The notes below the pieces were generated by a model. The model was given only the letters and a program-made list of their open reading frames with translations. It ran no database searches and had not been told where the DNA came from. Source: an uncultured Clostridia bacterium (lineage in GTDB: Bacteria; Bacillota; Clostridia; TANB77; CAG-508). From it: a DNA stretch of 53,588 bases. Position 1 is the first letter of the stretch. Every line of letters begins with the position of its first letter. The stretch spans positions 1 through 53,588 of the forward strand of contig CAKPQL010000010.1 in NCBI GenBank assembly GCA_934178555.1. Direction: 5' to 3'. Made by a program: the position numbers and the translations under genes. Positions 1 through 8,281 of the stretch are shown piece after piece.

Positions 1-75
1 ACAATATCATTTTTGTGCTCTCTTTTCAATATTTTATTTTCAATATACTCGTGACATATCTATTTTAAACCTATA

Positions 76-744
76 TTAAATAAATAGTCTACATATACCT
101 ATAATAATAAGTAAGGCACCAGAAATTATTGACCATATATTTTTAGGTAAATTTATAGAAGATGAAATTTTTTTACCTAAAAAATTTCCAAATGATAAGA
201 AGATTAATTGAAAGCATGCAACAAGTATTGGAAATATAATTGAGTTTAAACCTACAATGCTTCCACCAATTCCAACACCAATGGAGTCTAAAGAAAGAGC
301 AATTCCTAAATAAAGTGCTTCTTTCCAATCAATCTTTTTTGAGCCATCCAAGTCAGAAGAAATGGGATCACGAATAATTTGAATTGTAATTCCTAAGGAT
401 TTTATAATAAAATTATAAGATTTTTTCTTATTGCATATTGCAGGAGGCGGTGTCTTTGACGAGTCTTGGCTCCAATTGTTCTCCTCGTTTTTAAAGCTCT
501 GATAAATAATCCATAAACCCAAAAAAATTAAAATAAATATACCAATGCAATTTGTAAAATTATTAGGAAGAATAAAGCAAATTAATTTTCCAATAAGTAT
601 TGCAATTGAGGTAATGAGAACAGATATAATAAATAATATAAATTTTGATAAAAGAAATAGTTTAGTGTTTCTAATTCCATATGTAATACCAATTCCTAGA
701 GAATCAATACTTACAGAAATAGCAAGAATAATATAGTTAATCAA
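76..744 (-). CDS. ytaF: Sporulation membrane protein YtaF-like (MntP/YtaF family)
   Basis: A 222-residue polytopic membrane protein with about six hydrophobic segments in two halves. Each half opens with the family signature around a membrane Asp: SVSIDSLGIGI near residue 10 and ALSLDSIGVGIGG near residue 150. This duplicated D-S-x-G-x-G pattern is typical of the MntP/YtaF proteins, and the polar linker at about residues 88-140 fits YtaF. In Bacillus the homologue is linked to sporulation; its transported substrate is not established. The start is a TTG preceded by GGAGG seven bases upstream. The gene is divergent from the calcium ATPase gene. Mn export is an alternative role, but the linker favours YtaF. 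Confidence 0.82.
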   Translation of the reverse strand: MINYIILAISVSIDSLGIGITYGIRNTKLFLLSKFILFIISVLITSIAILIGKLICFILPNNFTNCIGIFILIFLGLWIIYQSFKNEENNWSQDSSKTPPPAICNKKKSYNFIIKSLGITIQIIRDPISSDLDGSKKIDWKEALYLGIALSLDSIGVGIGGSIVGLNSIIFPILVACFQLIFLSFGNFLGKKISSSINLPKNIWSIISGALLIIIGICRLFI

Positions 745-874
745 AATAAAACCTCCAATAATTAATATAGTACATAATATGTAAACTTGAAGAAAATGTT
801 GAGTAATAAACTGTCATATTTTTTGTACAAGCACATATATATTAATATAAAAATTTACAAAGGAGTGAAAGTTT

Positions 875-3559
875 ATGTGGCATACAAAAACGATTGCAGA
901 TATACGAAGAGAGACAAAAACTAATTTAAAATACGGAATTGATTCAAGAGAGGTTGATGAAAGAAAACAATTATATGGAGTAAATAAAATTGAAGAGCAG
1001 AAGAAAAAAAGTATATTAATAAGGTTTATAGAACAATTTAATGATTTTATGATAATAACTTTATTAGTAGCTGCAATAATATCAAGTGTAATGGCATATA
1101 TAGAGGGAACTAATGAGTACATAGATTCTATAATAATAGTAACAATAGTAGTATTTAATGCTTTCTTAGGCTTAATACAAGAAAATAAGGCTGAAAAAGC
1201 TTTAGAAGCACTAAAGAAATTATCTGCACCAACCGCTAAAGTAAGAAGAGATAATAAAATAATTACTATTCCAGGAGAAGAGGTTGTGGTTGGAGATATA
1301 TTAATATTAGAAGCAGGAGGATATATTCCAGCAGATTGTAGATTAATAAATTCATATAATCTAAAAGTAGAAGAGTCAGCATTAACAGGAGAAACGGTGC
1401 CAGTGCAAAAGGATGCTGATATAATATTAGATAATAATACTGTACTAGGTGATATGATAAATATGGCATTTGCAACAACGATTGTTACTAATGGTCATGG
1501 GGAAGGGATTGTAACAGCTGTTGGAATGAATACAAAAGTTGGACAAATTGCAAAAATGATAATGACAGATGTAGCACCTGAAACTCCGCTACAGCAAAAA
1601 TTAGGAGAAGTGGGAAAAAAATTAGGTTTAGTTGCTCTGGGAATATGTTTTGCAATATTCATAATAGGATTATTAAAGAAAATTCCACCAATAGAAATGT
1701 TTATGACATCTGTTGGATTAGCAGTTGCAGCAATTCCTGAGGGATTACCAGCAATAGTAACAATAATGCTATCTATTGGTGTTACAAAGATGGCAAGGAA
1801 AAATGCTATAATAAGAAAATTACCGGCAGTAGAAACTTTGGGAAGTAGTACTGTAATATGTTCAGATAAAACAGGAACATTAACTCAAAATAAAATGAAG
1901 GTAGTAGAATTAAGAGATGCAAATGGAGATATGGATTTAGCTAGTGGAAATATTCAATCTAAGCAGGAAACTAGAAGATTAATTTTAAGACTTGCAACAA
2001 TGTGTACAGATGCAAATGTGCAATACGAAAATGGTGAGTATGTATCTGTTGGAGAACCAACAGAGGTTGCTATTGTAAATGCAGGTTTACAAATAAATGA
2101 AAATAAAACTAATTTATATAAAGAAATGGAAAGAGTAAACGAAATTCCATTTGATTCTACAAGAAAACTTATGACAACAGTACATAAATATGGAAACAAA
2201 TATAGAATAATAACTAAAGGTGCACCAGATGTTTTAATAAAAAGATGTAATAGGTATTATGATAATGGAAACATAAAAGAATTAACAAATAGCAAAATAC
2301 AAATGATAAATAAGTATAATACAGATATGGCTGAAAAAGCATTAAGGGTTATAGCTGTAGCTTATTTAGATGTAGATATTTTGCCTAATAAAATAGATAC
2401 AAATAGTATAGAACAAAATTTGACGTTTTTAGGTCTTATTGGAATGATAGATCCTCCTAGAGTGGGAGTAAAAGATGCAGTAGAAACATGTAGGCGAGCT
2501 GGCATAAAAACGGTTATGATTACAGGAGACCATATAATAACAGCTAAGGCAATAGCAAAAGAGATAGGAATACTAAGACAAACAGATAAGGCAATTACAG
2601 GAGTGGAATTAGACAATATTTCGCAAGATAGGTTGGAAAAGGAAATAAAAAGTTATTCTGTTTTTGCAAGGGTGTCACCAGAACATAAGGTAAGAATTGT
2701 AAAGGCTTTTAGAGCAAACGGCGAAATTGTAGCAATGACAGGAGATGGAGTAAATGATGCACCAGCTTTAAAAAATGCAAATATTGGTGTATCAATGGGA
2801 ATGAATGGAACTGACGTTGCTAAAAATGCATCAGATATGATTTTAACGGATGACAACTTTGTAACAATAACAGAAGCTGTAAAAACTGGAAGACATATAT
2901 ATGATAATATAAAAAAAGCAGTACATTTCTTAATTGCAACAAATGTAGGTGAGATAGTAACAATATTTGTTGGATTATTATTGGGATTAGAAAGTCCGTT
3001 ACTTGCAATACATTTATTATGGATTAATTTAGTTACAGATTCTTTTCCAGCAATTGCATTAGGCTTAGAACCGATTGATAAAGATATAATGAACAAAAAA
3101 CCTATAGATGCTAAGAAGGGGTTATTTGCAGAAGGATTGTGGGGTAAAATATTTATCGAAGGAACTATGATAGGAATGTTAACTCTGTTTGCATTTAGTA
3201 TAGGAAATAAATTGTATGGATTAGAAGTTGGTAGAACAATGGCGTTTGTATCACTAAGTATGTTAGAATTAATACATAGTTTCAACATAAGAAGTGAAGA
3301 ATCTATATTTAAAATTGGATTATTTACTAATAAATATTTAATTGGTGCGTTAATATTAGGAGCTTTGTTACAAGTTGTGGTAATAGCAATACCAATACTA
3401 GCAAGTGTGTTTGATGTTGTACCATTGAATGCGATACAATGGGTGTATACATTAGCAATATCAATATCTCCAATAGTAATAATTGAAATACAAAAAAGAA
3501 TAAATGATTTTAAATTTGGAAAAGTGATATATACAAGCAAAGCTGAAGCAAAAAAATAA
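875..3559 (+). CDS. Calcium-transporting P-type ATPase (P2 type)
   Basis: An 894-residue cation pump of the inner membrane, of usual length for SERCA/PMCA-like bacterial Ca2+ ATPases. An N-terminal cation-ATPase domain is followed by the actuator motif LTGETVPV (about residue 170), the TM4 ion-binding motif PEGLPA (about 290), the phosphorylation loop SDKTGTLT (about 331) and the hinge GDGVNDAPA (about 615). Four hydrophobic helices close the C-terminus. The PEGLPA motif and the TM5-6 region point to Ca2+ rather than heavy metals, which fits the absence of an N-terminal CxxC domain. It has a good ribosome site (AAAGGAG) and seems monocistronic. In-frame CGA codons occur, but no CGG. Confidence 0.93.
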   Translation: MWHTKTIADIRRETKTNLKYGIDSREVDERKQLYGVNKIEEQKKKSILIRFIEQFNDFMIITLLVAAIISSVMAYIEGTNEYIDSIIIVTIVVFNAFLGLIQENKAEKALEALKKLSAPTAKVRRDNKIITIPGEEVVVGDILILEAGGYIPADCRLINSYNLKVEESALTGETVPVQKDADIILDNNTVLGDMINMAFATTIVTNGHGEGIVTAVGMNTKVGQIAKMIMTDVAPETPLQQKLGEVGKKLGLVALGICFAIFIIGLLKKIPPIEMFMTSVGLAVAAIPEGLPAIVTIMLSIGVTKMARKNAIIRKLPAVETLGSSTVICSDKTGTLTQNKMKVVELRDANGDMDLASGNIQSKQETRRLILRLATMCTDANVQYENGEYVSVGEPTEVAIVNAGLQINENKTNLYKEMERVNEIPFDSTRKLMTTVHKYGNKYRIITKGAPDVLIKRCNRYYDNGNIKELTNSKIQMINKYNTDMAEKALRVIAVAYLDVDILPNKIDTNSIEQNLTFLGLIGMIDPPRVGVKDAVETCRRAGIKTVMITGDHIITAKAIAKEIGILRQTDKAITGVELDNISQDRLEKEIKSYSVFARVSPEHKVRIVKAFRANGEIVAMTGDGVNDAPALKNANIGVSMGMNGTDVAKNASDMILTDDNFVTITEAVKTGRHIYDNIKKAVHFLIATNVGEIVTIFVGLLLGLESPLLAIHLLWINLVTDSFPAIALGLEPIDKDIMNKKPIDAKKGLFAEGLWGKIFIEGTMIGMLTLFAFSIGNKLYGLEVGRTMAFVSLSMLELIHSFNIRSEESIFKIGLFTNKYLIGALILGALLQVVVIAIPILASVFDVVPLNAIQWVYTLAISISPIVIIEIQKRINDFKFGKVIYTSKAEAKK

Positions 3560-3597
3560 ATGTTGAAAAAATAATAAAAATAATATAAAATAAACAT

Positions 3598-3616
3598 TGT
3601 AGGGTTCGGCGTCCTC
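3598..3616 (+). repeat. Short dispersed intergenic repeat, copy 1 (upstream of deoD)
   Basis: The G+C-rich string TGTAGGGTTCGGCGTC stands out in the A+T-rich leader of deoD. A near-identical string occurs at 18366 in front of another ribosome site. Function is unknown; it may be a dispersed intergenic element or an RNA structure. Confidence 0.4.
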
Positions 3617-3659
3617 AGGCGTACAATACCCAAAGGAAATATCAAAAGGAGGAAACCAT

Positions 3660-4373
3660 ATGTCAATACATAACGAAGCAAAGAAAGAGGAAATAGAAAA
3701 AATAGTAATAATGCCTGGAGATCCACTAAGAGCAAAATATATTGCAGAAAATTTCCTAACAGATGCGAAATTGGTGAATACAATAAGAGGAATGTATGCA
3801 TATACAGGAATGTATAAAGATAAAAAAATAACAGTAATGGCTCATGGAATGGGAATGGCAAGTATGGGAATATATTCATATGAACTATATAAATTTTATG
3901 ATGTAGATTGCATAATAAGAATAGGGTCATGTGGAGCATATAAAGATGAATTAAAATTATTAGATACATTATTGGTAGAAAAAGTATATACAGAAAGCAA
4001 TTTTGCTTATAGCTATAATAATGAAAACGTAAAAGAAATGTATGCAACTAGTGAAATAAATAAAATAATTGAAGAAACTGCAAAAGAAAATAATATAGAA
4101 TACAAAAAAACAAATATATTCTGCACAGATGGATTTGATCCATACATTGCGGATGTAAATAAATTATTAGAGAGATTACCAAAAGATATAACAGCATCAG
4201 AAATGGAATCATTTGCGCTATTTTATATTGCAAAAATGCTAAATAAAAAAGCCGCATGTTTATTAACAGTAGTAGATTCACTTTATGATAAAAAAGAATT
4301 AACAGCAATGGAAAGACAGACATCATTAAAAAACATGATAACATTAGCATTAGAGACTGCAAGAAAAATGTAA
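3660..4373 (+). CDS. deoD: Purine-nucleoside phosphorylase, DeoD type
   Basis: A 237-residue cytosolic enzyme that phosphorolyses purine (deoxy)nucleosides to base and (deoxy)ribose-1-phosphate for salvage. Recognisable are the phosphate-binding start MPGDPLRAKYIA (about residue 19), the core RIGSCGAY (about residue 87) and the nucleoside-binding segment SEMESFALFYIA (about residue 181), whose ME pair contacts the ribose. The length matches the hexameric, bacterial DeoD family rather than trimeric PNPs. The start is ATG after AAAGGAGG. A rho-independent terminator follows at once, so the gene probably ends its transcript here. Confidence 0.95.
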   Translation: MSIHNEAKKEEIEKIVIMPGDPLRAKYIAENFLTDAKLVNTIRGMYAYTGMYKDKKITVMAHGMGMASMGIYSYELYKFYDVDCIIRIGSCGAYKDELKLLDTLLVEKVYTESNFAYSYNNENVKEMYATSEINKIIEETAKENNIEYKKTNIFCTDGFDPYIADVNKLLERLPKDITASEMESFALFYIAKMLNKKAACLLTVVDSLYDKKELTAMERQTSLKNMITLALETARKM

Positions 4374-4393
4374 TTATATATATTTAATCATAT

Positions 4394-4417
4394 GGACGCA
4401 TAATTGCGTCCTTTTTT
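4394..4417 (+). terminator. Rho-independent terminator after deoD
   Basis: Stem GGACGCA / TGCGTCC with a TAAT loop, followed by six T. Confidence 0.9.
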
Positions 4418-4554
4418 AGCGCTGTGCATGGATGGCATTTTTGATGAACCATATGGCAGATAGAACTTTTGGTTAAAATGCTGAGAAGATTTAATATTGT
4501 CAATAAGTTGCATAACAAAATAGAAAAAAACACACACTATAAATGGTGATATAA

Positions 4555-4803
4555 ATGAAGATTTCTTGGATAAAGTTAAAAGAAGATAATAATAGTTTTA
4601 AAATTTTTAAAAATATAGGGTTAGATGTATATGATATAGAAGAACCAGAGGATACAGATAAAAAAATTGAAGAATTAGTAAACAATCAATATAAAACTAT
4701 AGTAATATCAAATGAACTTGCAGGTTTTTCGGAAGATATAATAAAAAAATATAATAAATCACAAAATGTGAATATTATTATTGCTACTAGCAAGAAAGAA
4801 TAA
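4555..4803 (+). CDS. Small protein resembling V-type ATPase subunit F
   Basis: An 82-residue soluble protein. The pattern of a hydrophobic strand, then a GLDVYD turn, a run of acidic residues, a KTIVISNELA strand and a C-terminal strand before a basic tail resembles the Rossmann-like fold of V-type ATP synthase subunit F. The other subunits of such an ATPase are not nearby, so it is probably a stand-alone relative rather than a rotary ATPase part. Its neighbours are spore-related proteases, so a sporulation role is possible but unproven. The start ATG has a weak GGTGAT ribosome site. Confidence 0.45.
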   Translation: MKISWIKLKEDNNSFKIFKNIGLDVYDIEEPEDTDKKIEELVNNQYKTIVISNELAGFSEDIIKKYNKSQNVNIIIATSKKE

Positions 4804-4864
4804 AAAAGCAATAATAACATATAATTAAAATGAATATTTTAATTACTCTAACAAAGGAGATTAT

Positions 4865-5404
4865 ATGTTAACAAGAGATGAGCTGTATGATAATTTTGTG
4901 AAAGAGTTTGCGTGCAAATTGAAAAGACAAATAAGTGAAAATGAATATGACAAAATAATATTTTTCTGTGTTGGAACAGATAGAATAACAGGTGATTCGT
5001 TTGGACCAATAGTAGGATATAAACTAAAATATTTGTTTAAAGAGATGCCTGAAATAGAGATATATGGACATTTAGATAAAAATATAAGTGCTTCTAATGC
5101 AAATGATATCATAAAACATATAAGAAACACATACAAAAATCCATTAATAATAGCAATAGATTCAGCAATATCTAAAAAGGAAAATATAGGGAAAATAGTT
5201 ATAGAAAATAATGGAATACACTTAGGAAAGGCATTAAATAAAAAAATAAATTATATAGGTAATTTAAGCATAAAAGGAATTGTATCACAGAATGTAAATG
5301 TACCACAATATAATTTTAAATTGTTGCAAAACACATCATTAAGTTTAGTAATGAATATGGCTGATGTTGTGGCTAGTGGAATTTATAATGTTATAAATAT
5401 ATAA
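4865..5404 (+). CDS. yyaC: YyaC-like spore protease family protein
   Basis: A 179-residue protein with the fold and motifs of the YyaC / GPR-like sporulation peptidases. These are FCVGTDRITGDSFGP near residue 40, a central IAIDSA (about residue 98) holding a catalytic-type Asp, and the C-terminal SLSLVMNMADVVASGI. Members are spore-forming Firmicutes proteins related to hydrogenase-maturation and germination proteases; substrates are poorly known. It follows a clean AAAGGAG ribosome site. The next gene encodes a tail-anchored protein, then come SpoIVF-like genes, giving a sporulation cluster. Confidence 0.78.
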   Translation: MLTRDELYDNFVKEFACKLKRQISENEYDKIIFFCVGTDRITGDSFGPIVGYKLKYLFKEMPEIEIYGHLDKNISASNANDIIKHIRNTYKNPLIIAIDSAISKKENIGKIVIENNGIHLGKALNKKINYIGNLSIKGIVSQNVNVPQYNFKLLQNTSLSLVMNMADVVASGIYNVINI

Positions 5405-5482
5405 ATATTGTATAACCTTAGAAAATTTGGCAAAAATTAATATATACATAAATGTATTAAATAATTTTCTAGGAGGTACAAA

Positions 5483-5821
5483 ATGGAAGATAAAATGAAA
5501 AATATTGTGGTCTTGAAAAATTTGCCATCTAACTTAGTTGAAGAGGCAATTGTTATATTAAAATGTGATAAAAAGAGAACGGAATGCATAAAAAAACATA
5601 TAAAAAATAATTCACTTCAAAAAGATATAAAAACTATGGATAAGCCAAATGATTATATAGTGAAAGAAGCGGAGATGGTAATAAGTAATTATATATCTAA
5701 TATTGAAAATCAAAAGTTAACGAAGACTAAAAGGGATAATAAGAAGTTAGAAAAAAAGTATAAAATAATGCAAATTGCAACGGTTGTAATGGCAATTGTA
5801 TTAATATTAAACATATTATAA
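5483..5821 (+). CDS. Tail-anchored hypothetical protein
   Basis: A 112-residue protein not recognised as a named family. Residues 1-75 are mixed helical and charged, residues 76-95 form a Lys-rich segment, and the last 18 residues are a hydrophobic helix ending at the C-terminus. This suggests a tail-anchored membrane protein with its bulk in the cytoplasm. It has a strong AGGAGGT ribosome site and sits between a YyaC-like gene and a SpoIVFA-like gene, so a sporulation link is plausible by context only. Confidence 0.6.
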   Translation: MEDKMKNIVVLKNLPSNLVEEAIVILKCDKKRTECIKKHIKNNSLQKDIKTMDKPNDYIVKEAEMVISNYISNIENQKLTKTKRDNKKLEKKYKIMQIATVVMAIVLILNIL

Positions 5822-5899
5822 AAATATGCATAAAAACATCTTTTCCACATATACATTAAAAGAAAAAAGTATATGCCACAAAGGAAGAGGTGTTTTTTT

Positions 5900-6817
5900 A
5901 TGGAAAGAGTTCTGAGCCCAGATGAAAAACTAAGAAGAGCAGAAGAAATATATTATAGAAAAAGAGGAGTTGCAGTTAAAGAAAATACTAAAACTGTAAA
6001 TGTTCCTGTGTCTAATAGAAAATATTTATTAAAAAAGATGATAATTCAAATTGTTATATGTTTTTTTATATATTGTACATATTTTGTAATAAAAAATTAT
6101 AATTTCATATTTTCAAAAGATGTAATAGACAAGACAAATCAAGTGTTATCATATGACATAAATATCCAAGAAATATATTGCAAAGTGGCAAACTATATAA
6201 ATAATTATGAGTATTTTAATAATGAAAAAGAAAATGTAACAAATGAAACAGAAAATCAACCTGAAGAGGAGAATAATAAGGAGAATGATGTTATAGAAAA
6301 TAATAATGATACTGAGCCTCAAGAAACAAAAGTGGAAACTCTTTCTGCTACTGATGGTAGTGTAGAAGAATTAAATCCAGAGGAAAGCAGTATAAATCAA
6401 ATGCAACTAGATGCAAATGAAATAAAACAAAATTATTCTTTGATAAATCCACTACAAGGTCAAATAACATCGAGATTTGGAGTAAGGGAAGTAACACAGA
6501 ATGTTATATCTCCATATCACGTTGGATTAGATATTGCGGCTAATACCGGAACTGTATTTATGGCAAGTATGGAGGGGACAGTTGTATATTCTGGTGAGTT
6601 ATCTGGATATGGAAATTGTATACAAATTCAGAAGGATGATGTTTTGCTTGTATACGGACATTGCAATAAATTATATGTAAATAAAGGAGATATAGTAACT
6701 CAAGGTCAAGCAATAGGAGAAGTAGGAGCAACTGGAAATGCCACGGGTCCACACTTACATTTTGAAATTAGAAAATCTAATAGATATGTTGATCCTGAAA
6801 TGGTATTTGAAATGTAA
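5900..6817 (+). CDS. M23 (LytM) peptidase-domain membrane protein, SpoIVFA-like
   Basis: A 305-residue protein with a basic cytoplasmic N-terminus, one membrane helix at about residues 46-64, a long acidic Asn/Glu-rich spacer and a C-terminal LytM domain (about 190-305). The domain keeps metal-ligand positions: HVGLD (His and Asp) and PHLHFE (HxH). Immediate linkage to an M50 intramembrane protease gene matches spoIVFA-spoIVFB of Bacillus, where the A subunit holds the protease in a regulated complex during sigma-K activation. Bacillus SpoIVFA has a degenerate LytM domain, so intact ligands here are notable and real peptidoglycan hydrolysis is possible. The ATG at 5900 follows AAGAGGTG; an in-frame start 27 bases upstream lacks a ribosome site. 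Confidence 0.75.
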   Translation: MERVLSPDEKLRRAEEIYYRKRGVAVKENTKTVNVPVSNRKYLLKKMIIQIVICFFIYCTYFVIKNYNFIFSKDVIDKTNQVLSYDINIQEIYCKVANYINNYEYFNNEKENVTNETENQPEEENNKENDVIENNNDTEPQETKVETLSATDGSVEELNPEESSINQMQLDANEIKQNYSLINPLQGQITSRFGVREVTQNVISPYHVGLDIAANTGTVFMASMEGTVVYSGELSGYGNCIQIQKDDVLLVYGHCNKLYVNKGDIVTQGQAIGEVGATGNATGPHLHFEIRKSNRYVDPEMVFEM

Positions 6818-6865
6818 TAGTAGCTAGAGTAAATAAATATAATAAAAAATAAAAGGGTGTGTAAT

Positions 6866-7495
6866 ATGAAAATAAAAGTTAATTTACAAATATTCATATT
6901 TGCCATAATTTTCTATTTTACAAAGCAAATAAGAGTATATACAATACTTATGTTTTTTGCACTTATACATGAATTAGGTCATCTAATTGCTGGAATTTGT
7001 TTAGGACTAAAAGTAAAAAAAATAAATATTATGCCATTTGGTTTATCTATAAATTTTGAAGATTATAGCAATAAATATATAGTGAAAAAAATAATAATAG
7101 CAATAGCTGGACCATTAGTAAATTTGCTTATTGTTATATTGGGAATTTATAATAATTGGGATGATGAAATTATTTATTCTAATATACTAATTGGAATGTT
7201 TAATATGATTCCAATATATCCACTAGATGGAGGAAGAATTTTAAAATATATATTACAATTAAAGTTTAATGTAAAAGATGCAGAGATTGCTACATATAAA
7301 TTATCAAATACATTGATTATAATATTAACATTAATATCTAGCATAGGAATACTTTTAATAAAAAACATAGGAATAGTATTAATTCTAGGTTATTTGTGGT
7401 ATCTAGTAATAAAAGAAAATAAAAGATACAGATTAAAAATGAAAATATATAAACTGATTTCAGAAAATTCAATGCCCAAAATTGCAGCAAATTAA
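6866..7495 (+). CDS. spoIVFB: M50 intramembrane metalloprotease, SpoIVFB-like
   Basis: A 209-residue polytopic protease. The zinc motif HELGH lies in the first third (about residue 40) inside a hydrophobic helix, and the second motif PIYPLDGGR (about residue 122) supplies the third ligand Asp; both are diagnostic of site-2 proteases. The size and the absence of CBS or PDZ domains match SpoIVFB. The known role is cleavage of pro-sigma-K in the outer forespore membrane; here the role is inferred from family and from the SpoIVFA-like gene 48 bases upstream. The ATG at 6866 is placed 8 bases after AAAAGGG; an upstream in-frame GTG overlaps that site. Confidence 0.85.
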   Translation: MKIKVNLQIFIFAIIFYFTKQIRVYTILMFFALIHELGHLIAGICLGLKVKKINIMPFGLSINFEDYSNKYIVKKIIIAIAGPLVNLLIVILGIYNNWDDEIIYSNILIGMFNMIPIYPLDGGRILKYILQLKFNVKDAEIATYKLSNTLIIILTLISSIGILLIKNIGIVLILGYLWYLVIKENKRYRLKMKIYKLISENSMPKIAAN

Positions 7496-7520
7496 TGGAA
7501 GTAGCTTTGCTACTTCCATT
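7494..7520. terminator. Bidirectional terminator between convergent genes
   Basis: A perfect 12-bp inverted repeat, AATGGAAGTAGC / GCTACTTCCATT, around a TTT loop lies between the SpoIVFB-like gene and the converging gene at 7530. T-rich sequence flanks it on the plus side. Confidence 0.8.
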
Positions 7521-7529
7521 ATATAAAAA

Positions 7530-8012
7530 TTAGAATATTTTTTTGAAATCTTTACATGGTTTATCTTCATGTTTGTCTTCACATTTACATTTATCTTCAT
7601 CATGATGTTCTTTACATGGTTCCTTATGAAAATCACAACAATCTAAAGATACACCCTTTAAGCATTTTCCATGATGCTTACAGTCAGCACATAATTTTAC
7701 GTGACGAACTTTGTTTACCCATACAAGTATTTCATAAGTTTTATCTGGGCAAAGAGGTCCAAAAACAAATTCACCATCTTTATCTGTAAAGGTATGAGAA
7801 ACAGGTCTTCTTTCTTCTTTACCATACTCATGGCAAACTTCTATTAATTTAACTACAGCATCTTCAACTGGATCTTTGTAGCAATCTTTTATTACTCCAA
7901 ATATAACATTTCTATCGTCCTCTGGTAAATTAATTTCAATATCAAACTGTTTACCTTTCTCGATAAATCCATCAACTTTAACAATAGGACACATTTCTTT
8001 ATTAAAATCCAT
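7530..8012 (-). CDS. Carboxypeptidase-regulatory-like domain protein with Cys/His-rich tail
   Basis: A 160-residue protein. Residues about 20-110 have the Ig-like pattern of carboxypeptidase-regulatory-like / Cna-B-type domains, including VIFGVIKD, a DAVVKLIE strand and DKDGEFVFGPL. The last 55 residues hold about ten Cys and many His, Lys and Asp (for example CADCKHHGKC and CKCEDKHEDK), suggesting metal binding or disulphide cross-linking. There is no signal peptide. Such proteins in spore formers are sometimes coat or exosporium components; that is inference from composition. The ATG at 8012 is preferred because AAAGGA lies about 11 bases upstream; a TTG nine bases earlier is too close to it. 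Confidence 0.6.
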   Translation of the reverse strand: MDFNKEMCPIVKVDGFIEKGKQFDIEINLPEDDRNVIFGVIKDCYKDPVEDAVVKLIEVCHEYGKEERRPVSHTFTDKDGEFVFGPLCPDKTYEILVWVNKVRHVKLCADCKHHGKCLKGVSLDCCDFHKEPCKEHHDEDKCKCEDKHEDKPCKDFKKIF

Positions 8013-8281
8013 ATAAATCAAATCCTTTTTTTAAATATCTGGAAGTATACATATACAACCTTAATATATAATATGAACTTTATAAAGAAATGTGTCGAAA
8101 GTTTGAGGGAGATTTTGCTTTATATAAAATAATATAAATATTAATATTTTCTTAAGTTAAACACAATTATGGCAAATATAAAACAACAAACTTTAATAAA
8201 ATTTTATTAAAAACTATACAAAAAATATTATTTAATGATATAATTCGTATAACAATTAGAGTAAAATTTGGAGGAAGAATA

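Noticed and set aside
2653..4047. A 464-codon open frame antisense to the Ca2+ ATPase and deoD
   Set aside because: It is Leu/Ile/Ser-rich nonsense created by A+T-rich codons on the real strand, spans two well-supported genes, and has no ribosome site.
8022..8281. Extra gene or riboswitch before mutL
   Set aside because: The 260-bp gap has no ribosome-site-supported ORF and no recognisable RNA motif; only a loose -10-like TATAAT near 8240.
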